The notes under the pieces were generated by a model. That model was not told the origin of the DNA. It ran no database searches and saw nothing but the letters and a program-made list of their open reading frames with translations. Of a stretch of 64,000 nt of DNA, positions 15,301-30,300 are shown piece after piece (positions within the stretch are counted from its first letter, which is position 1; each line of letters begins with the position of its first letter). Source of the DNA: Archivesica marissinica (taxonomy: Eukaryota; Mollusca; Bivalvia; Venerida; Vesicomyidae). The position numbers and the translations under genes were made by a program. The stretch lies in the NCBI GenBank assembly GCA_014843695.1, contig CM026401.1:31038067-31102066 (forward strand). The letters are read 5' to 3'.

Positions 15301-18300
15301 ATGTAGACTGTGTATGTAGGTCCATGTAGGTGTGTATGTAGGTCCATGTAGACTGTGTATGTAGGTCCATGTAGACTGTGTATGTAGGTCCATGTAGGCT
15401 GTGTATGTAGGTCCATGTAGGCTGTGTATGTAGGTCCATGTAGGCTGTGTATGTAGGTCCATGTAGACTGTGTATGTAGGTCCATGTAGGCTGTGTATGT
15501 AGGTCCATGTAGTCTGTGTATGTAGGTCCATGTAGGCTGTGTATGTAGGTCCATGTAGACTGTGTATGTAGGTCCATGTAGACTGTGTATGTAGGTCCAT
15601 GTAGGCTGTGTATGTAGGTCCATGTAGACTGTGTATGTAGGTCCATGTAGGCTGTGTATGTAGGTCCATGTAGACTGTGTATGTAGGTCCATGTAGGCTG
15701 TGTATGTAGGTCCATGTATTGTGTGTATGTAGGTCCATGTAGACTGTGTATGTAGGTCCATGTATTGTGTGTATGTAGGTCCATGTAGACTGTGTGTGTA
15801 GGTCCATGTAGACTGTGTATGTAGGTCCATGTAGGCTGTGTATGTAGGTCCATGTAGGCTGTGTATGTAGGTCCATGTAGGCTGTGTATGTAGGTCCATG
15901 TAGACTGTGTATGTAGGTCCATGTAGGCTGTGTATGTAGGTCCATGTAAGCTGTGTATGTAGGTCCATGTAGGCTGTGTATGTAGGTCCATGTAGGCTGT
16001 GTATGTAGGTCCATGTAGACTGTGTATGTAGGTCCATGTAGGCTGTGTATGTAGGAATATGTAGTCTGTGTATGTAGGTCCATGTAGGCTGTGTATGTAG
16101 GTCCATGTAGACTGTGTATGTAGGTCCATGTAGTGTGTGTATGTAGGTCCATGTAGGCTGTGTATGTAGGTCCATGTAGAATGTGTGTGTAGGTCCATGT
16201 AGACTGTGTATGTAGGTCCATGTAGGCTGTGTATGTAGGTCCATGTAGACTGTGTGTGTAGGTCCATGTAGACTGTATGTAGGTCCATGTATTGTGTGTA
16301 TGTAGGTCCATGTAGGCTGTGTATTTAGGTCCATGTAGACTGTGTATGTAGGTCCATGTAGACTGTGTATGTAGGTCCATGTAGACTGTGTATGTAGGTC
16401 CATGTAGACTGTGTATGTAGGTCCATGTAGGCTGTGTATGTAGGTCCATGTAGACTGTGTATGTAGGTCCATGTAGACTGTGTGTGTAGGTCCATGTAGA
16501 CTGTGTATGTAGGTCCATGTAGGCTGTGTATGTAGGTCCATGTAGGCTGTGTATATACGTCCATGTAGACTGTGTATATAGGTCCATGTAGACTGTGTAT
16601 ATAGGTTCATGTAGGCTGTGTATGTAGGTCCATGTAGGCTGTGTATGTAGGTCCATGTAGACTGTGTGTGTAGGTCCATGTAGGCTGTGTATGTAGGTCC
16701 GTGTAGGCTGTGTATGTAGGTCCATGTATTGTGTGTATGTAGGTCCATGTAGACTGTGGTGTAGGTCCATGTAGGCTGTGTATGTATGTCCATGTAGGCT
16801 GTGTATGTAGGTCCATGTAGGCTGTGTATGTATGTCCATGTAGGCTGTGTATGTAGGTCCATGTAGGCTGTGTATGTAGGTCCATGTAGACTGTGTATGT
16901 AGGTCCATTTATTGTGTGTATGTAGGTCCATGTAGACTGTATATGTAGGTCCATGTAGGCTGTGTATGTAGGTCCATGTAGACTGTGTATGTAGGTCCAT
17001 GTAGACTGTGTGTGTAGGTCCATGTAGGCTGTGTATGTAGGTCCATGTAGACTGTATTTAGGTCCATGTAGGCTGTGTATATAGGTCCATGTAGGCTGTG
17101 TATGTAGGTCCATGTAGGCTGTGTATGTAGGTCCATGTATGTGTGTGTGTGTAGGTCCATGTAGGCTGTGTATGTAGGTCCGTGTAGGCTGTGTATGTAG
17201 GTCCATGTATTGTGTATGTAGGTCCATGTAGACTGTGTGGTATCCATGTAGGCTGTGTATGTAGGTCCATGTAGGCTGTGTATGTAGGTCCATGTAGACT
17301 GTGTATGTAGGTCCATGTAGCTGTGTGTGTAGGTCCATGTAGGCTGTGTATGTAGGTCCATGTAGACTGTGTTTAGGTCCATGTAGGCTGTGTATATAGG
17401 TCCATGTAGGCTGTGTATGTAGGTCCATGTAGGCTGTGTATGTAGGTCCATGTATTGTGTGTGTGTAGGTCCATGTAGGCTGTGTATGTAGGTCCGTGTA
17501 GGCTGTGTATGTAGGTCCATGTATTGTGTGTATGTAGGTCCATGTAGACTGTGTGTGTAGATCCATGTAGGCTGTGTATGTATGTCCATGTAGGTCCATG
17601 TAGGCTGTGTATGTAGGTCCATGTAGGCTGTGTATGTAGGTCCATGTAGGCTGTGTATGTAGGTCATGTAGGCTGTGTATGTAGTCCATGTAGTCATGTA
17701 GGCTGTGTATGTAGGTCCATGTAGGCTGTGTATGTAGGTCCATGTAGACTGTGTATGTAGGTCCATGTAGACTGTGTATGTAGGTCCATGTAGACTGTGT
17801 ATGTAGGTCCATGTAGGCTGTGTATGTAGGTCCATGTAGGCTGTGTATATAGGTCCATGTAGACTGTGTATGTAGGACTATGTAGGCTGTGTATGTAGGT
17901 CCATGTAGGCTGTGTATGTAGGTCCATGTAGGCTGTGTATGTAGGCCCATGTAGGCTGTGTATGTAGGTCCATGTAGACTGTGTATGTAGGTCCATGTAT
18001 TGTGTGTATGTAGGTCCATGTATTGTGTGTATATAGGTCCATGTATTGTGTGTATGTAGGGCCATGTATTGTGTGTATGTAGGTCCATGTAGGCTGTGTA
18101 TATACGTCCATGTAGACTGTGTATATAGGTCCATGTAGACTGTGTATATAGGTTCCTGTAGGCTGTGTATGTAGGTCCATGTAGGCTGTGTATGTAGGTC
18201 CATGTAGACTGTGTGTGTAGGTCCATGTAGGCTGTGTATGTAGGTCCGTGTAGGCTGTGTATGTAGGTCCATGTATTGTGTGTATGTAGGTCCATGTAGA

Positions 18301-21300
18301 CTGTGTGTGTAGGTCCATGTAGGCTGTGTATGTATGTCCATGTAGGCTGTGTATGTAGGTCCATGTAGGCTGTGTATGTATGTCCATGTAGGCTGTGTAT
18401 GTAGTTCCATGTATTGTGTGTATGTAGGTCCATGTAGACTGTGTATGTAGGTCCATGTAGGCTGTGTATGTAGGTCCATGTAGGCTGTGTATATAGGTCC
18501 ATGTAGGCTGTGTATGTAGGTTCATGTAGGTCCATGTATTGTGTGTATGTAGGTCCATGTAGGCTGTGTATATAGGTCCATGTAGACTGTGTGTGTAGGT
18601 CCATGTAGACTGTGTATGTAGGTCCATGTATTGGTGTGTGTAGGTCCATGTAGACTGTGTATGTAGGTCCATGTAGGCTGTGTATGTAGGCCATGTAGAC
18701 TGTGTATGTAGGTCCATGTAGGCTGTGTATGTAGGTCCATGTATACTGTGTATGTAGGTCCATGTAGCTGTGTATGTAGGTCCATGTAGGCTGGTATGTA
18801 GTCCATGTAGATGTGTATGTAGGTCCATGTAGACTGTGTATGTAGGTCCATGTAGACTGTGTATGTAGGTCCATGTAGACTGTGTATGTAGGTCCATGTA
18901 GACTGTGTATGTAGGTCCATGTAGACTGTGTATGTATGTCCATGTAGGCTGTGTATGTAGGTCCATGTATGCTGTGTATGTACGTCCATGTAGGCTGTGA
19001 TGTAGGTCCATGTAGACTGTGTATGTAGTCCATGTAGACTGTGTGTATGTAGGTCCATGTAGCTGTGTATGTAGGTCCATGTAGACTGTGTATGTAGGTC
19101 CATGTAGCTGTGTATGTATGTCCATGTAGGCTGTGTATGTAGGTCCATGTAGGCTGTGTATGTAGGTCCATGTATTGTGTGTATGTAGGTCCATGTAGGC
19201 TGTGTATGTAGGTCCATGTAGACTGTGTATGTAGGTCCATGTAGACTGTGTATGTAGGTCCATGTNNNNNNNNNNNNNNNNNNNNNNNNNNNNNNNNNNN
19301 NNNNNNNNNNNNNNNNNNNNNNNNNNNNNNNNNNNNNNNNNNNNNNNNNNNNNNNNNNNNNNNNNNNNNNNNNNNNNNNNNNNNNNNNNNNNNNNNNNNN
19401 NNNNNNNNNNNNNNNNNNNNNNNNNNNNNNNNNNNNNNNNNNNNNNNNNNNNNNNNNNNNNNNNNNNNNNNNNNNNNNNNNNNNNNNNNNNNNNNNNNNN
19501 NNNNNNNNNNNNNNNNNNNNNNNNNNNNNNNNNNNNNNNNNNNNNNNNNNNNNNNNNNNNNNNNNNNNNNNNNNNNNNNNNNNNNNNNNNNNNNNNNNNN
19601 NNNNNNNNNNNNNNNNNNNNNNNNNNNNNNNNNNNNNNNNNNNNNNNNNNNNNNNNNNNNNNNNNNNNNNNNNNNNNNNNNNNNNNNNNNNNNNNNNNNN
19701 NNNNNNNNNNNNNNNNNNNNNNNNNNNNNNNNNNNNNNNNNNNNNNNNNNNNNNNNNNNNNNNNNNNNNNNNNNNNNNNNNNNNNNNNNNNNNNNNNNNN
19801 NNNNNNNNNNNNNNNNNNNNNNNNNNNNNNNNNNNNNNNNNNNNNNNNNNNNNNNNNNNNNNNNNNNNNNNNNNNNNNNNNNNNNNNNNNNNNNNNNNNN
19901 NNNNNNNNNNNNNNNNNNNNNNNNNNNNNNNNNNNNNNNNNNNNNNNNNNNNNNNNNNNNNNNNNNNNNNNNNNNNNNNNNNNNNNNNNNNNNNNNNNNN
20001 NNNNNNNNNNNNNNNNNNNNNNNNNNNNNNNNNNNNNNNNNNNNNNNNNNNNNNNNNNNNNNNNNNNNNNNNNNNNNNNNNNNNNNNNNNNNNNNNNNNN
20101 NNNNNNNNNNNNNNNNNNNNNNNNNNNNNNNNNNNNNNNNNNNNNNNNNNNNNNNNNNNNNNNNNNNNNNNNNNNNNNNNNNNNNNNNNNNNNNNNNNNN
20201 NNNNNNNNNNNNNNNNNNNNNNNNNNNNNNNNNNNNNNNNNNNNNNNNNNNNNNNNNNNNNNNNNTGTAGGCTGTGTATGTAGGTCCATGTAGGCTGTGT
20301 ATGTAGGTCCATGTAGGCTGTGTATGTAGGTCCATGTAGGCTGTGTATGTAGGTCCATGTAGGCTGTGTATGTAGGTCCATGTATTGTGTGTATGTAGGT
20401 CCATGTAGACTGTGTGTAGATCCATGTAGGCTGTGTATGTAGGTCCATGTAGACTGTATTTAGGTCCATGTAGGCTGTGTATATAGGTCCATGTAGGCTG
20501 TGTATGTAGATCCATGTAGGCTGTGTATGTAGGTCCATGTATTGTGTGTGTGTGTGTAGGTCCATGTAGGCTGTGTATGTAGGTCCATGTAGGCTGTGTA
20601 TGTAGGTCCATGTATACTGTGTATGTAGGTCCATGTAGACTGTGTATGTAGATCCATGTAGGCTGTGTATGTAGGTCCATGTAGGCTGTGTATGTAGGTC
20701 CATGTAGACTGTGTATGTAGGTCCATGTAGACTGTGTGTGTAGGTCCATGTAGGCTGTGTATGTAGGTCCATGTAGACTGTATTTAGGTCCATGTAGACT
20801 GTGTATATAGGTCCATGTAGACTGTGTATGTAGGTCCATGTAGACTGTGTATGTAGGTCCATGTATTCTGTGTATGTAGGTCCATGTAGGCTGTGTATGT
20901 AGGTCCATGTAGGCTGTGTATGTAGGTCCATGTATTCTGTGTATGTAGGTCCATGTAGACTGTGTATGTAGATCCATGTAGGCTGTGTATGTAGGTCCAT
21001 GTAGGCTGTGTATGTAGGTCCATGTAGACTGTGTATGTAGGTCCATGTAGACTGTGTATGTAGGTCCATGTAGGCTGTGTATGTAGGTCCATGTAGACTG
21101 TATGTAGGTCCATGTAGATGTGTATGTAGGTCCATGTAGTCTGTGTATGTAGGTCCATGTAGACTGTGTGTGTAGGTCCATGTAGACTGTGTATGTAGGT
21201 CCATGTAGGCTGTGTATGTAGGTCCATGTAGACTGTGTATGTAGGTCCATGTAGGCTGTGTATGTAGGTCCATGTAGACTGTGTATGTAGGTCCATGTAG

Positions 21301-24300
21301 GCTGTGTATGTAGGTCCATGTAGGCTGTGTATGTAGGTCCATGTAGGCTGTGTATGTAGGTCCATGTAGGCTGTGTATGTAGGTCCATGTAGACTGTGTA
21401 TGTAGGTCCATGTAGGCTGTGTATGTAGGTCCATGTAGGCTGTGTATGTAGGTCCATGTAGGCTGTGTATGTAGGTCCATGTAGGCTGTGTATGTAGGTC
21501 CATGTAGTGTGTGTAGTAGGTCCATGTAGGTGTGTATGTAGTCCATGTAGAATGTGTGTGTAGGTCCATGTAGACTGTGTATGTAGGTCCATGTAGACTG
21601 TGTATGTAGGTCCATGTAGACTGTGTATGTAGGTCCATGTAGACGGTGTGTGTAGGTCCATGTAGACTGTGTGTGTAGGTCCATGTAGGCTGTGTATGTA
21701 GGTCCATGTATGCTGTGTATATACATCCATGTAGACTGTGTATGTAGGTCCATGTAGACTGTGTATGTAGGTCCATGTAGACTGTGTATGTAGGTCCATG
21801 TAGACTGTGTGTGTAGGTCCATGTAGACTGTGTATGTAGGTCCATGTAGACTGTGTGTGTAGGTCCATGTAGACTGTGTATATACGTCCATGTAGACTGT
21901 GTATATAGGTCCATGTAGACTGTGTATATAGGTTCATGTAGGCTGTGTATGTAGGTCCATGTATTGTGTGTATGTAGGTCCATGTAGACTGTGTGTGTAG
22001 GTCCATGTATTGTGTGTATGTAGGTCCGTGTAGGCTGTGTATGTAGGTCCATGTATTGTGTGTATGTAGGTCCATGTAGACTGTATGTATAGGTCCATGT
22101 AGGCTGTGTATGTATGTCGATGTAGGCTGTGTATGTAGGTCCATGCAGGCTGTGTATGTATGTCCATGTAGGCTGTGTATGTAGGTCCATGTAGGCTGTG
22201 TATGTAGGTCCATGTAGACTGTGTATGTAGGTCCATTTATTGTGTGTATGTAGGTCCATGTAGGCTGTGTATGTAGGTCCATGTAGACTGTGTATGTAGG
22301 TCCATGTAGACTGTGTGTGTAGGTCCATGTAGACTGTGTATGTAGGTCCATGTAGGCTGTGTATGTAGGTCCATGTAGACTGTGTATGTAGGTCCATGTA
22401 GGCTGTGTATGTAGGTCCGTAGGCTGTGTATGTAGGTCCATGTAGTGTGTATGTGGTGTGTTGTGTGTGTGGTGTGTGTAGGTCCATGTAGGCTGTGTAT
22501 GTAGGTCCATGTAGGCTGTGTATGTAGGTCCATGTAGACTGTGTATGTAGGTCCATGTAGACTGTGTATGTAGGTCCATGTAGACTGTGTATGTAGGTCC
22601 ATGTAGGCTGTGTATGTAGGTCCATGTAGACTGTGTATGTAGGTCCATGTAGACTGTGTATGTAGGTCCATGTAGGCTGTGTATGTAGGTCCATGTAGGC
22701 TGTGTATGTAGGTCCATGTAGGCTGTGTATGTAGGTCCATGTAGGCTGTGTATGTAGGTCCATGTATTGTGTGTATGTAGGTCCATGTAGGCTGTGTATA
22801 TAGGTCCATGTAGACTGTGTGTGTAGGTCCATGTAGACTGTGTATGTAGGTCCATGTAGTGTGTGTGTAGGTCCATGTAGACTGTGTATGTAGGTCCATG
22901 TAGGCTGTGTATGTAGGTCCATGTAGGATGTGTGTCCATGTAGGCTGTGTATGTAGGTCCATGTAGACTGTGTGTGTAGGTCCATGTAGACTGTATGTGT
23001 AGGTCCATGTAGGCTGTGTATGTAGGTCCATGTAGGCTGTGTGTCCATGTAGGCTGTGTATGTAGGTCCATGTAGGCTGTGTATGTAGGTCCATGTAGGC
23101 TGTGTATGTAGGTCCATGTAGGCTGTGTATGTAGGTCCATGTAGGCTATGGGTTTGGGATATTGTGAAGCTGATTTCAGTGATTTTGGTGTAACCATCTG
23201 TCAAACATAGCTTGTGTTGATCTAACCATCTGTCAAACATAGCTTGTGTTGATCTAACCATCTGTCAAACATAGCTTGTGTTGATCTAACCATCTGTCAA
23301 ACATAGCTTGTGTTGATCTAACCATCTGTCAAACATAGCTTGTGTTGATCTAACCATCTGTCAAACATAGCTCGTGTTGAACTAACCATCTGTCAAACAT
23401 AGCTTGTGTTGATCTAACCATCTGTCAAACATAGCTTGTGTTGATCTAACCATCTGTCAAACATAGCTTGTGTTGATCTAACCATCTGTCAAACATAGCT
23501 TGTGTTGATCTGTCCATCTGTCAAACATAGCTTGTGTTGATCTAACCATCTGTCAAACATAGCTTGTTTTGATCTCTTCCTCAGAAAACTGATAATAATT
23601 AGGGATGGCAACGAATAGTGACTATATTATATACTAGAATTCTATCAAAAATTAACCTAATTTCTGTTTTACGCGTAAACATCATCTTCTTCAAATGATT
23701 ATTCAGATTGATATTGTACCTAAATCCATTTGCATAGATTACACCTAGCAGTTTCGTATTCTCAGAGCCATTCAAGCTTTTCCAAATGTGTGACTGAGCG
23801 GGTGGCATTTTGGAGGACAATATAATATTTTTTCCGAATGTTCAAATACTGGAATAGTATTCGGATATTCGGACGTTCGATCGAATATTCGTTGCCATCC
23901 CTAATAATAATTCATGTTGTCGTCTGCTGCTTCTAATTATTAAATTTTATTTCTTTATTCGTTTTACACATGTATATAATACACTATATATGCTTGATTC
24001 AGGAGAACAATGTAGAACGAGGCATAGAATGGATCTTCAGTCATTCAGATGAGTTGGACACGCCTATGGACACAGAGGAGCTGGCAGCACCGAGACCGGC
24101 GGAATGTAGGGATGGCAGTTCAAGTGAGTATTATTGTGAATGTACATTGAGGATCTATAATATTGAGAGGATGTAGTTATACTTATTTATTAACGCCAGC
24201 CGTTATGAACTGCTGTCGGTGCGTGTGTCTGTGTGTTTGTGTGCTTGCAGGATAGGATCAAAGTTATTGAGGAATTTTGATGAAGCTTTGTGTTTTGACG

Positions 24301-27300
24301 ATTTGTCTACAGGCCTTTTGAGTCCGCCTCCGTGGTCAAGTGGTTAATGTTGCTGACTTGTATACCACTGTAACCTATCATCACTGATTGTCTCGGGTTC
24401 GAGCCTCGCTCAAGCGTATTCTCGTATATATATATACCAGTATGCATTACATAAGGATCACCCCTCGTATACAGTCAAACCTGTATTAGTGGTCACTTCC
24501 ATTAAGCAGCCACCCTGTATTAAGTGGCCAGATTCCCAATATGTTGTTTTATTGTACATTTGACCTCTATTAAGCAGCCACCTTGTGTTAGCAGCCACTT
24601 TCTATGATTCCCTTAACTGGCTGCTTAAGACAGGTTTGACTGTATACCAGTATAGATTACATATGGAACACCCCTCGCATATATACCAGTATGCATTACA
24701 TATATATATACCAGTATGCAATACAAATTAGCACCCCTCGTATATATATACCAGTATGACATTACCAATGGAAGGCTCCTCATATATATTATTAAATATG
24801 TCTATATGACATTATATATCGAACGCCCCATGTATATATGTCTATATGACATTACATATCGAACGCCCCATGTATATATGTCTATATGACATGGCATATC
24901 GAACGCCCCATGTATATATGTCTATATGACATTACATATTGAATGCCCCATGTATATATGTCTATATGGCATTACATATTGAACGCCCCATGTATATATG
25001 ACATTACATATCAAACGCCCCATGTATATATGTCTATATGACATTACATATTGAATGCCCCATGTATATATGTCTATATGGCATTACATATTGAACGCCC
25101 CATGTATATATGTCTATATGACATTACATATCGAACGCCCCATGTATATATGTCTATATGACATTACATATCGAACGCCCCATGTATATATGTCTATATG
25201 ACATTACATATCGAACGCCCCATGTATATACGCCCCATGTATATATGTCTATATGGCATTACATATCGAACGCCCCATGTATATACGCCCCATGTATATA
25301 TGTCTATATGGCATTACATATCGAACGCCCCATGTATATACGCCCCATGTATATATGTCTATATGGCATTACATATTGAACGCCCCATGTATATATGTCT
25401 ATATGACATTACATATCGAATGCCCCATGTATATATGTCTATATGGCATTACATATTGAACGCCCCATGTATATATGTCTATATGACATTACATATCAAA
25501 CGCCCCATGTATATATGTCTATATGGCATTACATATTGAACGCCCCATGTATATATGTCTATATAACATTACATATAAAATGCCCCATGTATATATGTCT
25601 ATATGGCATTACATATCGAACGCCCCATGTATATACGCCCCATGTATATATGTCTATATGACATTACATATCGAACGCCCCATGTATATACGCCCCATGT
25701 ATATATGTCTATATGACATTACATATCGAACGCCCCATGTATATACGCCCCATGTATATATGTCTATATGGCATTACATATCGAACGCCCCATGTATATA
25801 TGTCTATATGACATTACATATCGAATGCCCCATGTATATATGTCTATATGACATTACATATCGAATGCCCCATGTATATATGTCTATATGACATTACATA
25901 TTGAACGCCGCATGTATATATGTCTATATGACATTACATATTGAATGCCCCATGTATATATGTCTATATGGCATTACATATTGAACGCCCCATGTATATA
26001 TGTCTATATGACATTACATATCGAACGCCCCATGTATATACGCCCCATGTATATATGTCTATATGGCATTACATATCGAACGCCCCATGTATATACGCCC
26101 CATGTATATATGTCTATATGGCATTACATATCGAACGCCCCATGTATATACGCCCCATGTATATATGTCTATATGACATTACATATTGAACGCCCCATGT
26201 ATATATGTCTATATGGCATTACATATTGAACGCCCCATGTATATATGTCTATATAACATTACATATAAAATGCCCCATGTATATATGTCTATATGGCATT
26301 ACATATCGAACGCCCCATGTATATACGCCCCATGTATATATGTCTATATGACATTACATATCGAACGCCCCATGTATATATGTCTATATGACATTACATA
26401 TCGAACGCCCCATGTATATATGTCTATATGACATGGCATATCGAACGCCCCATGTATATATGTCTATATGACATTACATATTGAATGCCCCATGTATATA
26501 TGTCTATATGGCATTACATATTGAACGCCCCATGTATATATGACATTACATATCAAACGCCCCATGTATATATGTCTATATGACATTACATATTGAATGC
26601 CCCATGTATATATGTCTATATGGCATTACATATTGAACGCCCCATGTATATATGTCTATATGACATTACATATCGAACGCCCCATGTATATATGTCTATA
26701 TGGCATTACATATTGAACGCCCCATGTATATATGTCTATATGACATTACATATCGAACGCCCCATGTATATATGTCTATATGACATTACATATCGAACGC
26801 CCCATGTATATATGTCTATATGGCATTACATATTGAACGCCACATGTATATACGCCCCATCTATATATGTCTATATGACATTACATATTGAACGCCCCAT
26901 CTATATATGTCTATATGACATTGTATATTGAACGCCCCATGTATATATGCCCCATGTATATATGTCTATATGGCATTACATATTGAACGCCCCATGTATA
27001 TATGTCTATATGACATTACATATCGAACGCCCCATGTATATATGTCTATATGACATTACATATCGAACGCCCCATGTATATATGTCTATATGACATTACA
27101 TATCGAACGCCCCATGTATATACGCCCCATGTATATATGTCTATATGACATTACATATCGAACGCCCCATGTATATACGCCCCATATATATATGTCTATA
27201 TGGCATTACATATCGAACGCCCCATGTATATATGTCTATATGACATTACATATCGAACGCCCCATGTATATATGTCTATATGACATTACATATCGAACGC

Positions 27301-30300
27301 CCCATGTATATATGTCTATATGACATTACATATTGAACGCCCCATGTATATATGTCTATATGACATTACATATCGAACGCCCCATGTATATATGTCTATA
27401 TGACATTACATATCGAACGCCCCATGTATATATGTCTATATGACATTACATATCGAACACCCCCATGTATATATGTCTATATGACATTACATATTGAACG
27501 CCCCATGTATATATGTCTATATGACATTACATATCGAACGCCCCATGTATATATGTCTATATGACATTACATATCGAACGCCCCATGTATATATGTCTAT
27601 ATGACATTACATATCGAACGCCCCATGTATATATGTCTATATAACATGGCATATCGAACGCCCCATGTATATATGTCTATATGACATGGCATATCGAACG
27701 CCCCATGTATATATGTCTATATGACATGGCATATCGAACGCCCCATGTATATATGTCTATATGACATTACATATCGAACGCCCCATGTATATATGTCTAT
27801 ATGACATGGCATATCGAACGCCCCATGTATATATGTCTATATGACATTACATATCGAACGCCCCATGTATATATGTCTGTATGACATGGCATATCGAACG
27901 CCCCATGTATATATGTCTATATGACATTACATATCGAACGCCCCATGTATATATGTCTGTATGACATGGCATATCGAACGCCCCATGTATATATGTCTAT
28001 ATAACATTACATATTGAACGCCCCATGTATATATGTCTATATAACATTACATATAAAATGCCCCATGTATATATGTCTATATGACATTACATATCGAACG
28101 CCCCATGTATATATGTCTATATGACATTACATATCGAACGCCCCATGTATATATGTCTATATGACATTACATATTGAACGCCCCATGTATATATGTCTAT
28201 ATGACATTGCATATTGAACGCCCCATCTATATATGTCTATGTGACATTGTATATTGAACGCCCCATGTATATATGTCTATATGACATTACATATCGAACG
28301 CCCCATGTATATACGCCCCATGTATATATGTCTATATGACATTGCATATTGAACGCCCCATCTATATATGTCTATATGACATTGCATATCGAACGCCCCA
28401 TGTATATATGTCTATATGACATGGCATATCGAACGCCCCATGTATATATGTCTATATAACATTACATATTGAACGCCCCATGTATATATGTCTATATAAC
28501 ATTACATATAAAATGCCCCATGTATATATGTCTATATGACATTACATATCGAACGCCCCATGTATATATGTCTATATGACATTACATATCGAACGCCCCA
28601 TGTATATATGTCTATATGACATTACATATTGAACGCCCCATGTATATACGCCCCATGTATATATGTCTATATGACATTGCATATTGAACGCCCCATCTAT
28701 ATATGTCTATATGACATTGTATATTGAACGCCCCATGTATATATGTCTATATGACATTACATATCGAACGCCCCATGTATATACGCCCCATGTATATATG
28801 TCTATATGACATTGCATATTGAACGCCCCATGTATATATGTCTATATGACATTACATATCGGACGCCCCATGTATATATGTCTATATGACATTACATATC
28901 AAACGCCCCATGTATATATGTCTATATGACATTACATATCGAACGCCCCATGTATATATGTCTATATGACATTGCATATTGAACGCCCCATCTATATATG
29001 TCTATATGACATTGTATATTGAACGCCCCATGTATATATGTCTATATGACATTACATATCGAACCCCCAACGCCCCATGTATATATGTCTATATGACATT
29101 GCATATTGAACGCCCCATCTATATATGTCTATATGACATTGCATATTGAACGCCCCATGTATATATGTCTATATAACATTACATATAAAATGCCCCATGT
29201 ATATATGTCTATATGACATTACATATCGAACGCCCCATGTATATATGTCTATATGACATTACATATCGAACGCCCCATGTATATATGTCTATATGACATT
29301 ACATATTGAACGCCCCATGTATATACGCCCCATGTATATATGTCTATATGACATTGCATATTGAACGCCCCATGTATATATGTCTATATAACATTACATA
29401 TAAAATGCCCCATGTATATATGTCTATATGACATTACATATCGAACGCCCCATGTATATATGTCTATATGACATTACATATCGAACGCCCCATGTATATA
29501 TGTCTATATGACATTACATATTGAACGCCCCATGTATATACGCCCCATGTATATATGTCTATATGACATTGCATATTGAACGCCCCATCTATATATGTCT
29601 ATATGACATTGTATATTGAACGCCCCATGTATATATGTCTATATGACATTACATATCGAACGCCCCATGTATATACGCCCCATGTATATATGTCTATATG
29701 ACATTGCATATTGAACGCCCCATCTATATATGTCTATATGACATTGTATATTGAACGCCCCATGTATATATGTCTATATGACATTACATATCGAACGCCC
29801 CATGTATATATGTCTATATGACATTACATATCGGACGCCCCATGTATATATGTCTATATGACATTACATATCAAACGCCCCATGTATATATGTCTATATG
29901 ACATTACATATCGAACGCCCCATGTATATATGTCTATATGACATTGCATATTGAACGCCCCATCTATATATGTCTATATGACATTGTATATTGAACGCCC
30001 CATGTATATATGTCTATATGACATTACATATCGAACGCCCCATGTATATATGTCTATATGACATTGCATATTGAACGCCCCATCTATATATGTCTATATG
30101 ACATTGCATATCGAACGCCCCATGTATATATGTCTATATGACATGGCATATCGAACGCCCCATGTATATATGTCTATATGACATTACATATCGAACGCCC
30201 CATGTATATATGTCTATATGACATTACATATCGAACGCCCCATGTATATATGTCTATATGACATTACATATTGAACGCCCCATGTATATACGCCCCATGT

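Noticed and set aside
1337..23197. Minus-strand open frames of up to about 2,200 codons, reading [20 protein letters not shown] cycles
   Set aside because: They are the translation of a 23-bp satellite that lacks stop triplets on that strand in all frames. They lie antisense in a USP5 intron, and the longest runs through the N gap.
23187..23575. Regular 32-bp repeats that could suggest a CRISPR array
   Set aside because: Repeats are directly adjacent with no unique spacers, in a eukaryotic intron, and no cas-like gene exists.
24322..24415. Possible functional tRNA gene
   Set aside because: Boxes A and B are present, but no cloverleaf with paired acceptor stem could be drawn, and the same sequence recurs as a SINE head.
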